From: Riemerella anatipestifer_E
Lineage (GTDB): Bacteria; Bacteroidota; Bacteroidia; Flavobacteriales; Weeksellaceae
Assembly (NCBI RefSeq): GCF_009932355.1
Contig: NZ_LEKU01000016.1
Span: 62,001 to 126,000, forward strand
DNA length: 64,000 nt
Direction of reading: 5' to 3'
The notes below the pieces were generated by a model that was given only the letters and a program-made list of their open reading frames with translations, was not told the origin of the DNA and did not search any database. The translations under genes were made by a program, and so were the position numbers. Below, one piece after another: positions 17,043 through 25,803 of this stretch; position 1 is the stretch's first letter, and each line of letters starts with the position of its first letter.

Positions 17043-18089
17043 ATGAAGAAATCACTAGCTTTTTTATCGGCCGTAGTATTACTTACAGCGTGTAACAGAA
17101 ACGAAGACTACACTCCAAAAGGAGATTACGAAAATGGCTTTTTTATTTTGAATGAAGGCTATTTCGGTCAGAACAATGGGAGTTTAGATTATGTTTCTTA
17201 TGGTTTTTCTAACACAGAAGAAAAGGTTTATCAGAAGGTAAACAGCGAAGCTCTAGGAGATACGCCACAGTCTTCTTACCGAAATGGAGACGACCTTTAC
17301 ATTGTTGTTAATAATAGCAACAGATTGGTAAAAGTGAACAGATACACCATGAAAAAACAAGCCGAAGTAACCACAGGGCTTAAAAACCCTAGATATATGA
17401 CGGTAGTTAATGGTAAACTTTACATTACCAACTGGGGCGAAGGTCTTGATAAAACAGATGACTATATATTGGTGCTAGATGCAGCTACTTTAAAAGAAGT
17501 CGCAAAAATATCGGTAGATTATGGCGTAGAGAAGATATTCTCGTTCCAAAATAAGATTTATGCATTGCTAGAAGGGGGGTGGGGCAAAAATAACAAACTA
17601 GCCGTTATCAATCCGTCTAGCAACGCGGTAGAGAAATATTACACTATTGGTTACAATCCTAATGGTTATTTAGTAGAGGATAACAAAGTGCTTATTACTT
17701 GTAAGGGAGATGGCTTTTACGATGCTAGTGCTAACTGGGCTTACACTAGCACGGTGGACGGTAGCATTTGGACGCTTACTGCCTCTGGAGTAGAAAAAAC
17801 TTACGACTGGGCTCAAACTCCTGACAAAAAGGAAAGTATTCAGGAAATTGTGAAGGTTAATCAGTCTTATTTCTTCTTAGTAGATGGTAAACTACACAAG
17901 GCAGCAGTAGGCTCTGACCTTACCAAGAGTACCCAAGTTTCCGAAACTTCTTTCTATAGATTATCTAAACTAGATGAGGTTTTTGCAGTAGGGTTAGACG
18001 GTAAAAATGCTAAGGCTTTATTCTTTAATGAAGCTGGTTTACAGAAAACCATTTCTACAGGAATTTATCCTAACAGCGTAGTGGAGTAG
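17043..18089 (+). CDS. BtuG-like surface lipoprotein (YncE/DUF5074-type beta-propeller)
   Basis: A 348-residue lipoprotein: signal peptide with lipobox LTAC (Cys17), then an acidic/polar stretch as in surface-exported lipoproteins of this phylum. The rest looks like a beta-propeller with repeated blades (LYIVVNNSNRLVKVN, LYITNWGEGLDKTDDYILVLD, NKLAVINPSSNAV). In Bacteroides, BtuG propellers sit on BtuB and capture cobalamin at the cell surface. Position right behind a riboswitch-controlled btuB supports that role. Its stop abuts the stop of the convergent yihY gene with no space between. Confidence 0.8.
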   Translation: MKKSLAFLSAVVLLTACNRNEDYTPKGDYENGFFILNEGYFGQNNGSLDYVSYGFSNTEEKVYQKVNSEALGDTPQSSYRNGDDLYIVVNNSNRLVKVNRYTMKKQAEVTTGLKNPRYMTVVNGKLYITNWGEGLDKTDDYILVLDAATLKEVAKISVDYGVEKIFSFQNKIYALLEGGWGKNNKLAVINPSSNAVEKYYTIGYNPNGYLVEDNKVLITCKGDGFYDASANWAYTSTVDGSIWTLTASGVEKTYDWAQTPDKKESIQEIVKVNQSYFFLVDGKLHKAAVGSDLTKSTQVSETSFYRLSKLDEVFAVGLDGKNAKALFFNEAGLQKTISTGIYPNSVVE

Positions 18090-18995
18090 TTAAGGGAGTT
18101 TATTTCTTTTCACTCGGTCTATAGCGAGATTGAACTCGTTGCCTAGGAGAATAAGGATAATGTTGAGATTAACCCAAATCATCGCTAAAATAATAGTTCC
18201 TATTGAGCCATAGAGTACATTGTATCTGGCGAAATTTGTAGCGTAGAAGATAAATCCATAGGTAATGAGTACAAATAATAAGGTGGTGAGTACTGCTCCA
18301 GGAACGGCAGACAGCCACCTTTTCACTTTAACGCACCCTACCCAGTAGAAAAGACTTAACAGAATAAAATAAAACAACGGGAACGAGATAAACCCAATTA
18401 TTTTAGATAGATTAACAATAAGCCAGTTGAGATTGTATTTAGGCGTGAATAGTTTAAGCACCACTTCGGAGTAGTAAATCCCAAAAAGAGAGAGAAATAT
18501 CAAGGTTACAAAGGCTAGAGTAACCAAGATAGAAATGGTGTATTCTCTGATGAAAGTCCTTTTGGAGTCGGTATTTTCATTAAACCCATTGATGAGGGAA
18601 AATGTGCCATTAGTAGCAAATACCAAAGCAAAAAGTATGGTAAGTTTGCTAATGCTTTTCATATTGGGGATAATGCTGTTCTGTATGTACTCCGTAACAT
18701 CGTGCAGCATATGGGTGGGGAGTATATTAGCCATAAACACCTCAAAAATATAGAATTGGAGTTTATCATAATGAGGCATATAAGGCAAAATAGATAGTAA
18801 AAACAGCAGGAATGGGAAAATACTCAAAAAGAAGCTCCACGAAATACTAGCGGCTTGTTTTACCACATTATTTTTAAATACCCCTTGCCCGTAGATTTCA
18901 AACATCTTCCACAAAGAAATTTCTAAAACAGGAAGGTGGATAGAATCTAAAAAACGGTGAATTTTTAAAAGGAATTTAGGGGTCTTTAACGCCAT
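18090..18995 (-). CDS. YihY/BrkB family inner-membrane protein
   Basis: A 301-residue protein with about six transmembrane helices; the pattern VVKQAASISWSFFLSIFPFLLF and the later RWLSAVPGAVLTTLLFVLIT and SIGTIILAMIWVN belong to the YihY/virulence-factor BrkB family (once misnamed RNase BN). Function is unclear. Its promoter overlaps that of the divergent rlmH gene. The gene ends immediately against the BtuG-like gene. Confidence 0.88.
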   Translation of the reverse strand: MALKTPKFLLKIHRFLDSIHLPVLEISLWKMFEIYGQGVFKNNVVKQAASISWSFFLSIFPFLLFLLSILPYMPHYDKLQFYIFEVFMANILPTHMLHDVTEYIQNSIIPNMKSISKLTILFALVFATNGTFSLINGFNENTDSKRTFIREYTISILVTLAFVTLIFLSLFGIYYSEVVLKLFTPKYNLNWLIVNLSKIIGFISFPLFYFILLSLFYWVGCVKVKRWLSAVPGAVLTTLLFVLITYGFIFYATNFARYNVLYGSIGTIILAMIWVNLNIILILLGNEFNLAIDRVKRNKLP

Positions 18996-19001
18996 TAAAT
19001 C

Positions 19002-19022
19002 TATATTTGTACCGCAAATATA
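19002..19022. promoter_or_regulatory. Overlapping divergent promoters of yihY and rlmH
   Basis: TATATTTG on the plus strand (19002-19009, toward rlmH) and the same octamer on the minus strand (19022-19015, toward yihY) form a 21-bp near-palindrome. Both match the -7 consensus. Start sites would fall inside each other's element, so firing should be mutually exclusive. Confidence 0.55.
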
Positions 19023-19043
19023 TTAAAAATAAATCTTTTGCTT

Positions 19044-19517
19044 ATGCAGTTCAAATTGATATGTATCGGAAAAACAGACCAAAAGGAAATACAAAACCTC
19101 ATTAGTTACTACCATAAAAGGCTACCCAAATACTATAATTTTGACATCGTAGAGCTTCCAGATATTAAAAACGCCAAGAACCTCACCCCAGAAGTGATTA
19201 AAAAAGAGGAAGCCAAACTATTTTTCAACCATATAGAAAGTACGGATACTATTATCTTGTTGGACGAGAAGGGCAAGCAGTTCACCAGTAGAGCTTTTTC
19301 GGAGCAAATCCATCATTATATGAATGCGTCTATTAAGCGGGTGTGTTTCTTGATAGGCGGGGCGTATGGCTTTTCGGAAGAGATTTACCAACGAGCTAAC
19401 GATAAACTTGCTCTTTCTAAAATGACCTTTACCCACCAGATGATAAGACTATTCTTTGTAGAACAAATCTACCGTGCAGACCAAATCTTACAAGGCAAAC
19501 CTTATCATAACGATTGA
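19044..19517 (+). CDS. rlmH: 23S rRNA (pseudouridine1915-N3)-methyltransferase RlmH
   Basis: A 157-residue SPOUT methyltransferase that modifies pseudouridine 1915 in helix 69 of 23S rRNA. Diagnostic segments are the start FKLICIGKTDQKEI, LLDEKGKQFTSRAFSEQI, CFLIGGAYGFSEEI and the C-terminal trefoil knot LSKMTFTHQMIRLFFVEQIYRA. The ATG at 19044 is chosen over an upstream TTG (19038) because family members start here. Confidence 0.96.
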   Translation: MQFKLICIGKTDQKEIQNLISYYHKRLPKYYNFDIVELPDIKNAKNLTPEVIKKEEAKLFFNHIESTDTIILLDEKGKQFTSRAFSEQIHHYMNASIKRVCFLIGGAYGFSEEIYQRANDKLALSKMTFTHQMIRLFFVEQIYRADQILQGKPYHND

Positions 19518-19581
19518 GGTATTACCGATTTCTAAGATGAGGTGGTCTGATACCATATCAAAATAAAACTTAAATGAAGTT

Positions 19582-19667
19582 TAGGGAACACTTCCCCATT
19601 ACTATAGGGAGAGCCTCCCCACGACCGTGGGGAGGCTCTCCTCATTACGCTAGGGAATGGCTCCCTA
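19582..19667. repeat. 16-bp perfect hairpin flanked by short direct repeats
   Basis: The arms 19608-19623 (GGAGAGCCTCCCCACG) and 19626-19641 are perfectly complementary with only two bases between. Outside lie near-identical copies CATTACTATAGGGA (19597-19610) and CATTACGCTAGGGA (19643-19656), and TAGGGA occurs three times. It is GC-rich compared with its surroundings and has no T-run. It separates the convergent rlmH and DUF4469 genes and could act as a bidirectional transcription block or be a mobile palindromic element. Confidence 0.7.
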
Positions 19668-19668
19668 T

Positions 19669-20388
19669 TTAGCCAATAACCACTGGTGCCGAAAGTACAC
19701 CCACTCTAGGCTCTTTAGTGGTAACCCCACCTTTAGCATATTGCGTGGTAATACTTAGCTCATAGTTACCTGCCTCCAAATCTGCAGGAACGAGAATAAG
19801 CACCCTTGACGGCTCATTAAGCACAATATGCTCGGCTAAGAGTTTCACTTCTTGTTGAGTGTCTAAGTTTTTAAATACGATACCGTTTTTAGGGGCATTG
19901 CCATCTATTTTAATGTAAGTCCCTTTGATTTCCGCATTCTTACCTTTGGTAAGGGTGCCGTCTGCTTTACCTGTGGCTTTGTCGGTGATGCTGAACACAC
20001 TCATTGGACTAGATTGTTCGCCTAGTATTTCTACCTTGGTGTCTGCTACCGCTTTTCTAAGGTCTAGACCTTGGTTTACATTCACATAAACGGAATGCTT
20101 CTCTTTATCCCAAGTTTTATCATAAAATACGCCCTTAATCGCAGGACGCATATAAACTAGCCCTGTATTGACATTGTAACCGTTCAATACTAGCTCTGAG
20201 GCTTTACGGTTAAAACGAGTGATAATATCTACTGCGGTTTCGGTTTGTATCTCCATACCCTCTTTTTTGAGGGCTTCTATGATTTCTGTAATGCCAAGGC
20301 TACCACCTAGGAGTGGCACGGCTACAAAATCGTTAGGGTCATCTTTGGTGAGTAGGTTGGGACGCAACCACGCTTTTAAAGTATTCAT
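19669..20388 (-). CDS. DNA-binding (HU-like) and DUF4469 domain protein
   Basis: A 239-residue protein with no signal peptide. Residues ~1-125 resemble the HU/IHF-like N-terminal domain of Bacteroidetes proteins (LLGGSLGITEIIEALKKEG, ASELVLNGYNVNTGLVYMRP). Residues ~130-239 match the DUF4469 Ig-like region (VFSITDKATG, GTYIKIDGNAPKNGIVFKN, ELSITTQYAKGG). The function of the combination is unknown. It lies 19 bp downstream of the YadA-head-like gene on the same strand, so the two are probably co-transcribed. Confidence 0.75.
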   Translation of the reverse strand: MNTLKAWLRPNLLTKDDPNDFVAVPLLGGSLGITEIIEALKKEGMEIQTETAVDIITRFNRKASELVLNGYNVNTGLVYMRPAIKGVFYDKTWDKEKHSVYVNVNQGLDLRKAVADTKVEILGEQSSPMSVFSITDKATGKADGTLTKGKNAEIKGTYIKIDGNAPKNGIVFKNLDTQQEVKLLAEHIVLNEPSRVLILVPADLEAGNYELSITTQYAKGGVTTKEPRVGVLSAPVVIG

Positions 20389-20407
20389 GAGTTTATCAGT
20401 ATTAAGG

Positions 20408-22243
20408 TTAATTCAGCTTTAATATAGTAACTTGATTAGAGAATGGGATTCCTGTATAACTGCTAGATTTTAGATAAAATCTAGGATTAGGGTTGGGCAT
20501 ATTACGAGTGCTACCATTGTCTACCCATGTGTCGTCAGCAAATCCTATGATATGAAATGTAATATCTGTATCTTTAGATAATACCAAAGGAAAAGAAGTG
20601 TTTAACCATTCTCCATAGTAGGTTAAGTACACGGATCTAGTCCCTGAAGCATCTGTAGCATTTACCGAAAAACGACAATATTCAACACCGAAAAGATCAT
20701 GGTTAACAAAAAACATATACTTGCCGGGAGATAATCGTATAGACTCATTAGTATAAGTTGCCCCAAACTCATTAAAATCTACGGTTACTGTTTCAGCGAC
20801 TTCTTTTACGGGAGTGAGAGTACTACTAGAGGAATGACTTACGGTGGGAATATTGAAATTACGATTACTAAAATTAATCTTTGCCATTTTATTTCCCATT
20901 GATAAAGCCTGCCAACTCGCAATACCGTTTGCATCAGAAGTTAGAACTCTACCCTCTTGTTGCGTACCGTCGGTTATTTTAATACTTCCTGTTATATCTA
21001 GCTTAGTTTGTGGGGCATTTGTTCCTATTCCTACATTGCCTGTACCTGTAAAGCTAAGGTCTTTCCCATTAAGATTGACTTGGCGTGTGCTACTTAATGT
21101 ACCGTCTGCGGTATAAATATTATTGATAGAAGAAGGTACTACGGTTTTAAGAACGCCATTAGCATCGGATACCACTATTTTGTCCGTGGGTTGTCCTGAA
21201 AGAAGATTTATGGTTCGTAGTCTTGCGGTTCCGTTAGCGTCTATCATTTCTGTTGGTTTTTCTCTTGCTAAGCCTATACCTGTAGAGCCATCACGGAGGA
21301 CAATAAAAGCATTACTTGCTATAGCTTGGTCTCCTCCTTGTTTAATTGTATTATCTCCATTTCCTAGAACAAAAAGTTCATACCGGTTTTTAGTAAAAGT
21401 AGGAGTATCTCCACCCATTGATGGATCTGTATTAAAATTGTTATTCCCTAAAACGGTTGAATATGGGGTTTGTGCTGTAATAAAATTACCTAAAGCAATG
21501 GTATTTCCACCTGAGGCAATGGCATCTCCACCTAAAGCAATGGCACCACTAGCACTTGCTAAAGCCCAACGTCCAAGTGCAAATGAATACTGCCCCGAAG
21601 CAATTGAATATCCTCCCATAGATGTTGAAATATATCCAGAAGCTATGCTACTTATACCCGAAGCGAAAGAATAGCTACCTGTTGCTCCATAGTCACTTCT
21701 TTTATAATTATATGAATAACTAAGGTCTACAGCCTTCTTACCTATATCTCCATAATGATCAGGATTTGCACCTATTAGGCGAAATCCTGTGTTTCCATTT
21801 TCGGTAATTTCCTCCAAACCTGTTCTAGAAAAAGTATTCCCAGAAAGCTTTATCCCTGCTCCTGCTGTATAGAAGTTGTCTGTATCCAATAATTTTTTCC
21901 ATTTCCCTCCAGTTAGCTGGTTGTCCCAATAGTAATAACCTTTACCGCTAATTAGTTCATATTTTCCTACTCTATCTAATGTATTGGTAAAGGCTTCTGT
22001 AACATAAACTAAAAGTGAATGTTGTTCTGTACCTATATTTCCCGCATCGGTCATAGCTTTTACTTCTTCGGCTGTTAGACGCGGAATGATAATTCCCTTA
22101 GCGGTATCTGTACCGTCTTTACTTACCTCTAAAGTGGCTTTGGGGTTAGGCGTATTGATGCCAACTCTACCATTGTTTTGCCCGTAAACCACGAGTCCTA
22201 GACCTAGAAAGGCACATACACTTAGTTTGGTTGTTTTTTTCAT
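20408..22243 (-). CDS. Secreted protein with YadA-head-like repeats and tail-fibre-style motifs
   Basis: A 611-residue exported protein: signal peptide to ~residue 21 (VVYG/QNN), then VGINTPNPKATLEVS. Residues ~186-266 carry about five 14-residue repeats of the YadA trimeric-adhesin head type (SYSFASGISSIASG, YSIASGQYSFALG, AIALGGDAIASGG). Tail-fibre-like segments follow (VGIGTNAPQTKLDITGSIKI, GRVLTSDANGIASWQAL), then a C-terminal beta-rich domain (~455-611). There is no YadA membrane anchor or type IX sorting domain, so how it is held outside is unclear. A surface adhesin is likely; the trimeric state is inferred. Confidence 0.75.
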   Translation of the reverse strand: MKKTTKLSVCAFLGLGLVVYGQNNGRVGINTPNPKATLEVSKDGTDTAKGIIIPRLTAEEVKAMTDAGNIGTEQHSLLVYVTEAFTNTLDRVGKYELISGKGYYYWDNQLTGGKWKKLLDTDNFYTAGAGIKLSGNTFSRTGLEEITENGNTGFRLIGANPDHYGDIGKKAVDLSYSYNYKRSDYGATGSYSFASGISSIASGYISTSMGGYSIASGQYSFALGRWALASASGAIALGGDAIASGGNTIALGNFITAQTPYSTVLGNNNFNTDPSMGGDTPTFTKNRYELFVLGNGDNTIKQGGDQAIASNAFIVLRDGSTGIGLAREKPTEMIDANGTARLRTINLLSGQPTDKIVVSDANGVLKTVVPSSINNIYTADGTLSSTRQVNLNGKDLSFTGTGNVGIGTNAPQTKLDITGSIKITDGTQQEGRVLTSDANGIASWQALSMGNKMAKINFSNRNFNIPTVSHSSSSTLTPVKEVAETVTVDFNEFGATYTNESIRLSPGKYMFFVNHDLFGVEYCRFSVNATDASGTRSVYLTYYGEWLNTSFPLVLSKDTDITFHIIGFADDTWVDNGSTRNMPNPNPRFYLKSSSYTGIPFSNQVTILKLN

Positions 22244-22380
22244 AATGTTTAATTTTAGAAGTTGATATTTAATTGTTTAATATTATAGAGGTTAGATATT
22301 GGATTTTAGAGGTTGGAGGTTCGGCTTAAGGGTTGATGAGGCTGTACTAAGTCTAATATCTCATCTCTAAGCTCTAACCT

Positions 22381-22428
22381 AAAAAAATGCCTTTCCCCTC
22401 TAAACACACACAAAACGAGAGGAAAGGC
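22381..22428 (-). terminator. Minus-strand terminator-like hairpin upstream of the surface-protein gene
   Basis: Arms 22389-22400 and 22417-22428 match at 11 of 12 positions with a 16-base loop. On the minus strand the hairpin is followed by A and seven Ts. It lies ~140 bp before the start codon of the YadA-head-like gene, so it could be an attenuator in that gene's leader or end a small RNA. Confidence 0.65.
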
Positions 22429-22464
22429 TAAAGCAGAAAGAAAGCAAAGGCTCCCTCTCTGAAC

Positions 22465-22522
22465 GCTAAAAGCACCTAACAAAAACGACCATGTTTTAAG
22501 ACAAAACAATGGTGCTTTTAGC
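22465..22522. repeat. 12-bp perfect inverted repeat
   Basis: GCTAAAAGCACC (22465-22476) and GGTGCTTTTAGC (22511-22522), with a 34-base loop that itself contains the weakly self-complementary CATGTTTT and AAAACAATG. No T-run. Confidence 0.6.
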
Positions 22523-22560
22523 CTATATTTATGAAAGCTAAAATTAGAATGGTATAAACG

Positions 22561-22588
22561 AAAAAATCCGCCAACGAAAGTTGGTGGA
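22561..22588 (-). terminator. Minus-strand terminator downstream of the MFS gene
   Basis: Stem TCCGCCAAC (22567-22575) / GTTGGTGGA (22580-22588) with one G-T pair and a GAAA loop, followed on the minus strand by six Ts. It lies about 300 bp after the MFS gene stop. Confidence 0.7.
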
Positions 22589-22650
22589 ATTATATTTATA
22601 ATTAACGATAAAAGTTGAAGTAATTTTCTAGATAATACGACGCATACCCA

Positions 22651-22714
<64 letters not shown>

Positions 22715-22889
22715 AGATAGCCAAATAATTCGGGTACTTTTTTATACTTGTTTGTATGTAATTGGTATCGTGTGTCATAAAACTGAAGCAAACTTATTAC
22801 CTTTTGCGGAGGTATGCAAGTGTTTGGGAAATATTTTATGCAAAACTTAATATAAGTGTTTATTTTAGATAGGGGAGAGGTAATGGGAG

Positions 22890-24122
22890 TTAGTACTCCA
22901 TTTTTCTTAGCTTTTTGTTGGTAAGTCCTACTATAAGGGCAATGGCGAGGGTCATACTCCCTCCAAATATTACAGAACGCACTACACCTAAAAGTTTAGC
23001 GGCTAGACCACTTTCAAATTGCCCCATCTCGTTACTAGACATAATGAAGATAGAATTAACACTTAGAACTCTACCTCTTATTTTGTCAGGGGTTTTCAGT
23101 TGTACTATCGTACCTCTTATCACTACAGAAATACCGTCTAACATACCACTAAGCATCAAGAAAAAGAACGAAAGCCAGTAGAGTTTAGACAGCCCAAAAC
23201 CAATGATGCACATACCAAAACCAGCCACCGCCACCAGTAGTATTTTACCTTGATTTCTCCTCAACGGAATAAATGAAAGCAAAATAATAATACACATAGA
23301 CCCAATATCAGATGCCGCATTAAGTAGTCCAAAGCCTTCGGCTCCTACTTTAAGAATATCACTAGCATAGACGGGTATCATAGCCACCGCTCCACCAAAC
23401 AAAACCGCAAACATATCCAAGCATAAAGCTCCCAATATTTCTTTGGTTTTATAGATGTAGGTAAGTCCTTCACGCATACTTTCTAGCACCTTTACTTCTT
23501 TTTTATTGTACTCGGAATGTTGCGGTTTTAATTGCCAAAAGAATACAGAAGCTAAGGTCATCAGACTTACAATAACCACGAGTGTCCATTTAATGGTAAT
23601 AAGTGCAATTAAAAAACCTCCCAACGCGTGTCCAAATACTGAAGAAGTAAGGAATGTTGCCTGATTTAGGGTAACAGCATTAGCTAAGTTTTCCTTTTTT
23701 ACCATTTTAGGTATCATAGAAGGGACTAATGGTCCTATAAAAGCACGGCAAATCCCTGTTAGAAATATCACCGCATAGATGAAATAAGAAATCTGGTGTC
23801 CTGTGAGATGATAAGAGTTTTCTAAGAACGCCAAAGCCACTAATGCACTAATGAGAAGTACATAAATATAATTGCAGATAAGTAGCATTCGTTTCTTTTC
23901 GTTCATATCTATTACATAGCCAGCGTATAGGGCAGTAGATACGGCAGGAATAACCTCCGAAAGCCCAATGAACCCAATAGAAAGAGGGTCTTTGGTAAGC
24001 TGATAAACCCACCAACCTAGAAGCGTGGCTAACATTCTAAACGCCAAAATGAGAAAAAACCTACCAGATAGCAGATGTCTAAACTCGATGTTTTTTAAAG
24101 TTTTTAGAGGTTCTAGGTTCAT
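22890..24122 (-). CDS. MFS transporter
   Basis: A 410-residue inner-membrane protein with 10-12 hydrophobic helices, of the MFS_3/enterobactin-exporter-like type: LSGRFFLILAFRMLATLLGWWVY near the start, ALYAGYVIDMNEKKRML and VQLKTPDKIRGRVLSVNSIFI at the usual loop positions. The substrate is unknown; efflux is more likely than uptake. It follows the GH3-family gene by 22 bp and is probably co-transcribed with it. Confidence 0.85.
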   Translation of the reverse strand: MNLEPLKTLKNIEFRHLLSGRFFLILAFRMLATLLGWWVYQLTKDPLSIGFIGLSEVIPAVSTALYAGYVIDMNEKKRMLLICNYIYVLLISALVALAFLENSYHLTGHQISYFIYAVIFLTGICRAFIGPLVPSMIPKMVKKENLANAVTLNQATFLTSSVFGHALGGFLIALITIKWTLVVIVSLMTLASVFFWQLKPQHSEYNKKEVKVLESMREGLTYIYKTKEILGALCLDMFAVLFGGAVAMIPVYASDILKVGAEGFGLLNAASDIGSMCIIILLSFIPLRRNQGKILLVAVAGFGMCIIGFGLSKLYWLSFFFLMLSGMLDGISVVIRGTIVQLKTPDKIRGRVLSVNSIFIMSSNEMGQFESGLAAKLLGVVRSVIFGGSMTLAIALIVGLTNKKLRKMEY

Positions 24123-24144
24123 AAGGTGAATGCTGTTGGTTTCT

Positions 24145-25647
24145 TTAGATTATATGATTCACTAAAAAGTCGGCTATTTTTCTGTCGTTGGCTAGTCTAG
24201 GGATTTTGTTTTGCCCACCGAGTTTCCCTTCAGATTTAGCATACTCGTGGAATGCGTTTCTTTTTAATTTAGATATTTTAAGCGGTTGTAATACCTTGCC
24301 TTCTATTAAATCATCATAATAGGTATTCCTTGCCCTTAACTCTTGGTCTAGGGTCAATCTAAAGGCTTCTAAATCTTCGGGTTCTTTTTCAAACTCAATG
24401 AACCATTCGTGGTAAGGTAACTCGTTGTTGGGAGGAGTTACTTGTGGTGCAAGATGAAACTCCGTAATTTGAGCATAGTGCTGAGCCACGGTAGATTTCA
24501 TAGCTTCTTCCACTTCATAAGCGATGACATGCTCGCCAAATGCAGAGGTATAGTGCTTAGTTCTGCCACTTACTAAAATACGGTAAGGGTTTTTAGAAAT
24601 AAACCTTACCACATCACCAATAGAGTATGCCCACAACCCAGAGTTGGTGGTAAGAATCATAGCATAATCTTGGTTGAGTTCAATGTCTTTTAAAGTTAAG
24701 CGAGGAGCGTTGGATTTGCCGTATTGTTCCAATGGTACAAACTCGTAGAAAATCCCATTGTTGGTAAGCAGTCTTAAACCTTCCTTAGTATAATCGTCCT
24801 GAAACGCAAAAAAGCCTTCACTGGCAGGGAAGGTCTGCACAATATCTACAGAACCTCCAAGGAGTTCCTCCATTTTTTCTCGGTAAGGTTCATAGTTTAC
24901 GCCACCAGTTACGATAAGTTGTAAGTTAGGAAATAGTTGTTTTATTTTCTTATGGTGTCTTTCTACCAAAATTTCAAAGTACATAATGAGCCAAGGTGGA
25001 ATCCCAGAAATGAGTGTCATATTTTGGGTTTCAGTTTCATCAGCAATTTTATTGACTTTGGTTTCCCAATCTTCTATACAGTTGGTTTCGTAGCTCGGGA
25101 GTCTATTTTTTTGCAGATATTTAGGGATATGATGAGCCACAATGCCCGAAAGTCGCCCTGTTTTAATTCCATTAACCTCTTCCAGTTCAGGAGAGCCTTG
25201 TAGGAAAATCATTTTACCATTTACAAAATCAGCATTATTCTTTTTCACAATATAATGAAACAGAGCCGACTGTGCCGCTTTGATTTGGTAAGGCATTCCT
25301 TCCTTGGAAATAGGGATATACTTAGCTCCAGAGGTAGTGCCAGAAGTCTTAGCGAAATATTCGGGTGTATCTGTCCAAAGTATATTGGCTTGTCCTCTTT
25401 TTACCTTTTCTATGTAGGGTTTAAGGTCTTCGTAATCAGCAATAGGAACTTGATTTTGAAAGTCCTCTAAAGTTTTGATTTCGTCAAAATTATGGCTTCT
25501 ACCAAACAGCGTTTTTTCTGCTATTTTTACTAAATCTCTCCATAAAGCCTCTTGGTGTTCAATCGCTTTAGATTGGTCTAGTGTGGCTTGTTGAGTATGT
25601 TTCTTCGCCCAAACGAGAGCGGCTTTCTTTTTAATCCATTTTAACAT
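24145..25647 (-). CDS. GH3 family protein (acyl-adenylate/amido-synthetase-like)
   Basis: A 500-residue cytoplasmic protein of the GH3 (auxin-responsive promoter) family, ANL-type adenylate-forming enzymes that in plants join amino acids to acyl acids. The ATP-binding signature AKTSGTTSGAKYIPIS is near residue 107; VTGGVNYEPYREKMEELLGG and YSIGDVVRF follow as in the family. The bacterial substrate is not known. The start codon is four bases after a consensus -7 box, implying a leaderless transcript. Confidence 0.88.
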   Translation of the reverse strand: MLKWIKKKAALVWAKKHTQQATLDQSKAIEHQEALWRDLVKIAEKTLFGRSHNFDEIKTLEDFQNQVPIADYEDLKPYIEKVKRGQANILWTDTPEYFAKTSGTTSGAKYIPISKEGMPYQIKAAQSALFHYIVKKNNADFVNGKMIFLQGSPELEEVNGIKTGRLSGIVAHHIPKYLQKNRLPSYETNCIEDWETKVNKIADETETQNMTLISGIPPWLIMYFEILVERHHKKIKQLFPNLQLIVTGGVNYEPYREKMEELLGGSVDIVQTFPASEGFFAFQDDYTKEGLRLLTNNGIFYEFVPLEQYGKSNAPRLTLKDIELNQDYAMILTTNSGLWAYSIGDVVRFISKNPYRILVSGRTKHYTSAFGEHVIAYEVEEAMKSTVAQHYAQITEFHLAPQVTPPNNELPYHEWFIEFEKEPEDLEAFRLTLDQELRARNTYYDDLIEGKVLQPLKISKLKRNAFHEYAKSEGKLGGQNKIPRLANDRKIADFLVNHII

Positions 25648-25659
25648 AGAGCAAAGATA
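25645..25659 (-). promoter_or_regulatory. Promoter of a probably leaderless transcript (GH3-family gene)
   Basis: On the minus strand TATCTTTG is followed by CTCT and then the ATG of the GH3 gene. The 15-mer TATCTTTGCTCTATG is identical to that of the bifunctional nuclease gene at 8527-8541. Confidence 0.6.
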
Positions 25660-25803
25660 AGATTTTGTTACTAACTAAGAATAACTCGTTGGATAGATTT
25701 AATCAGTCAATAAGTCTAATCGAAAATAAAGATGTCTAAAACTTTCAGAACCCTAAAAAAATTCCGAAATTAGCCACTTTAAAATCAATATAAATTTATC
25801 AGA

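Noticed and set aside
21123..21674. 183-codon plus-strand frame
   Set aside because: It is antisense to the repeat-rich part of the YadA-head-like gene; its serine/alanine/proline-rich product mirrors the repeats and has no start context.
22306..22509. 67-codon minus-strand frame
   Set aside because: It lies across two hairpins, one with a T-run, and its product has no recognisable feature; a leader or small RNA explains the region better.
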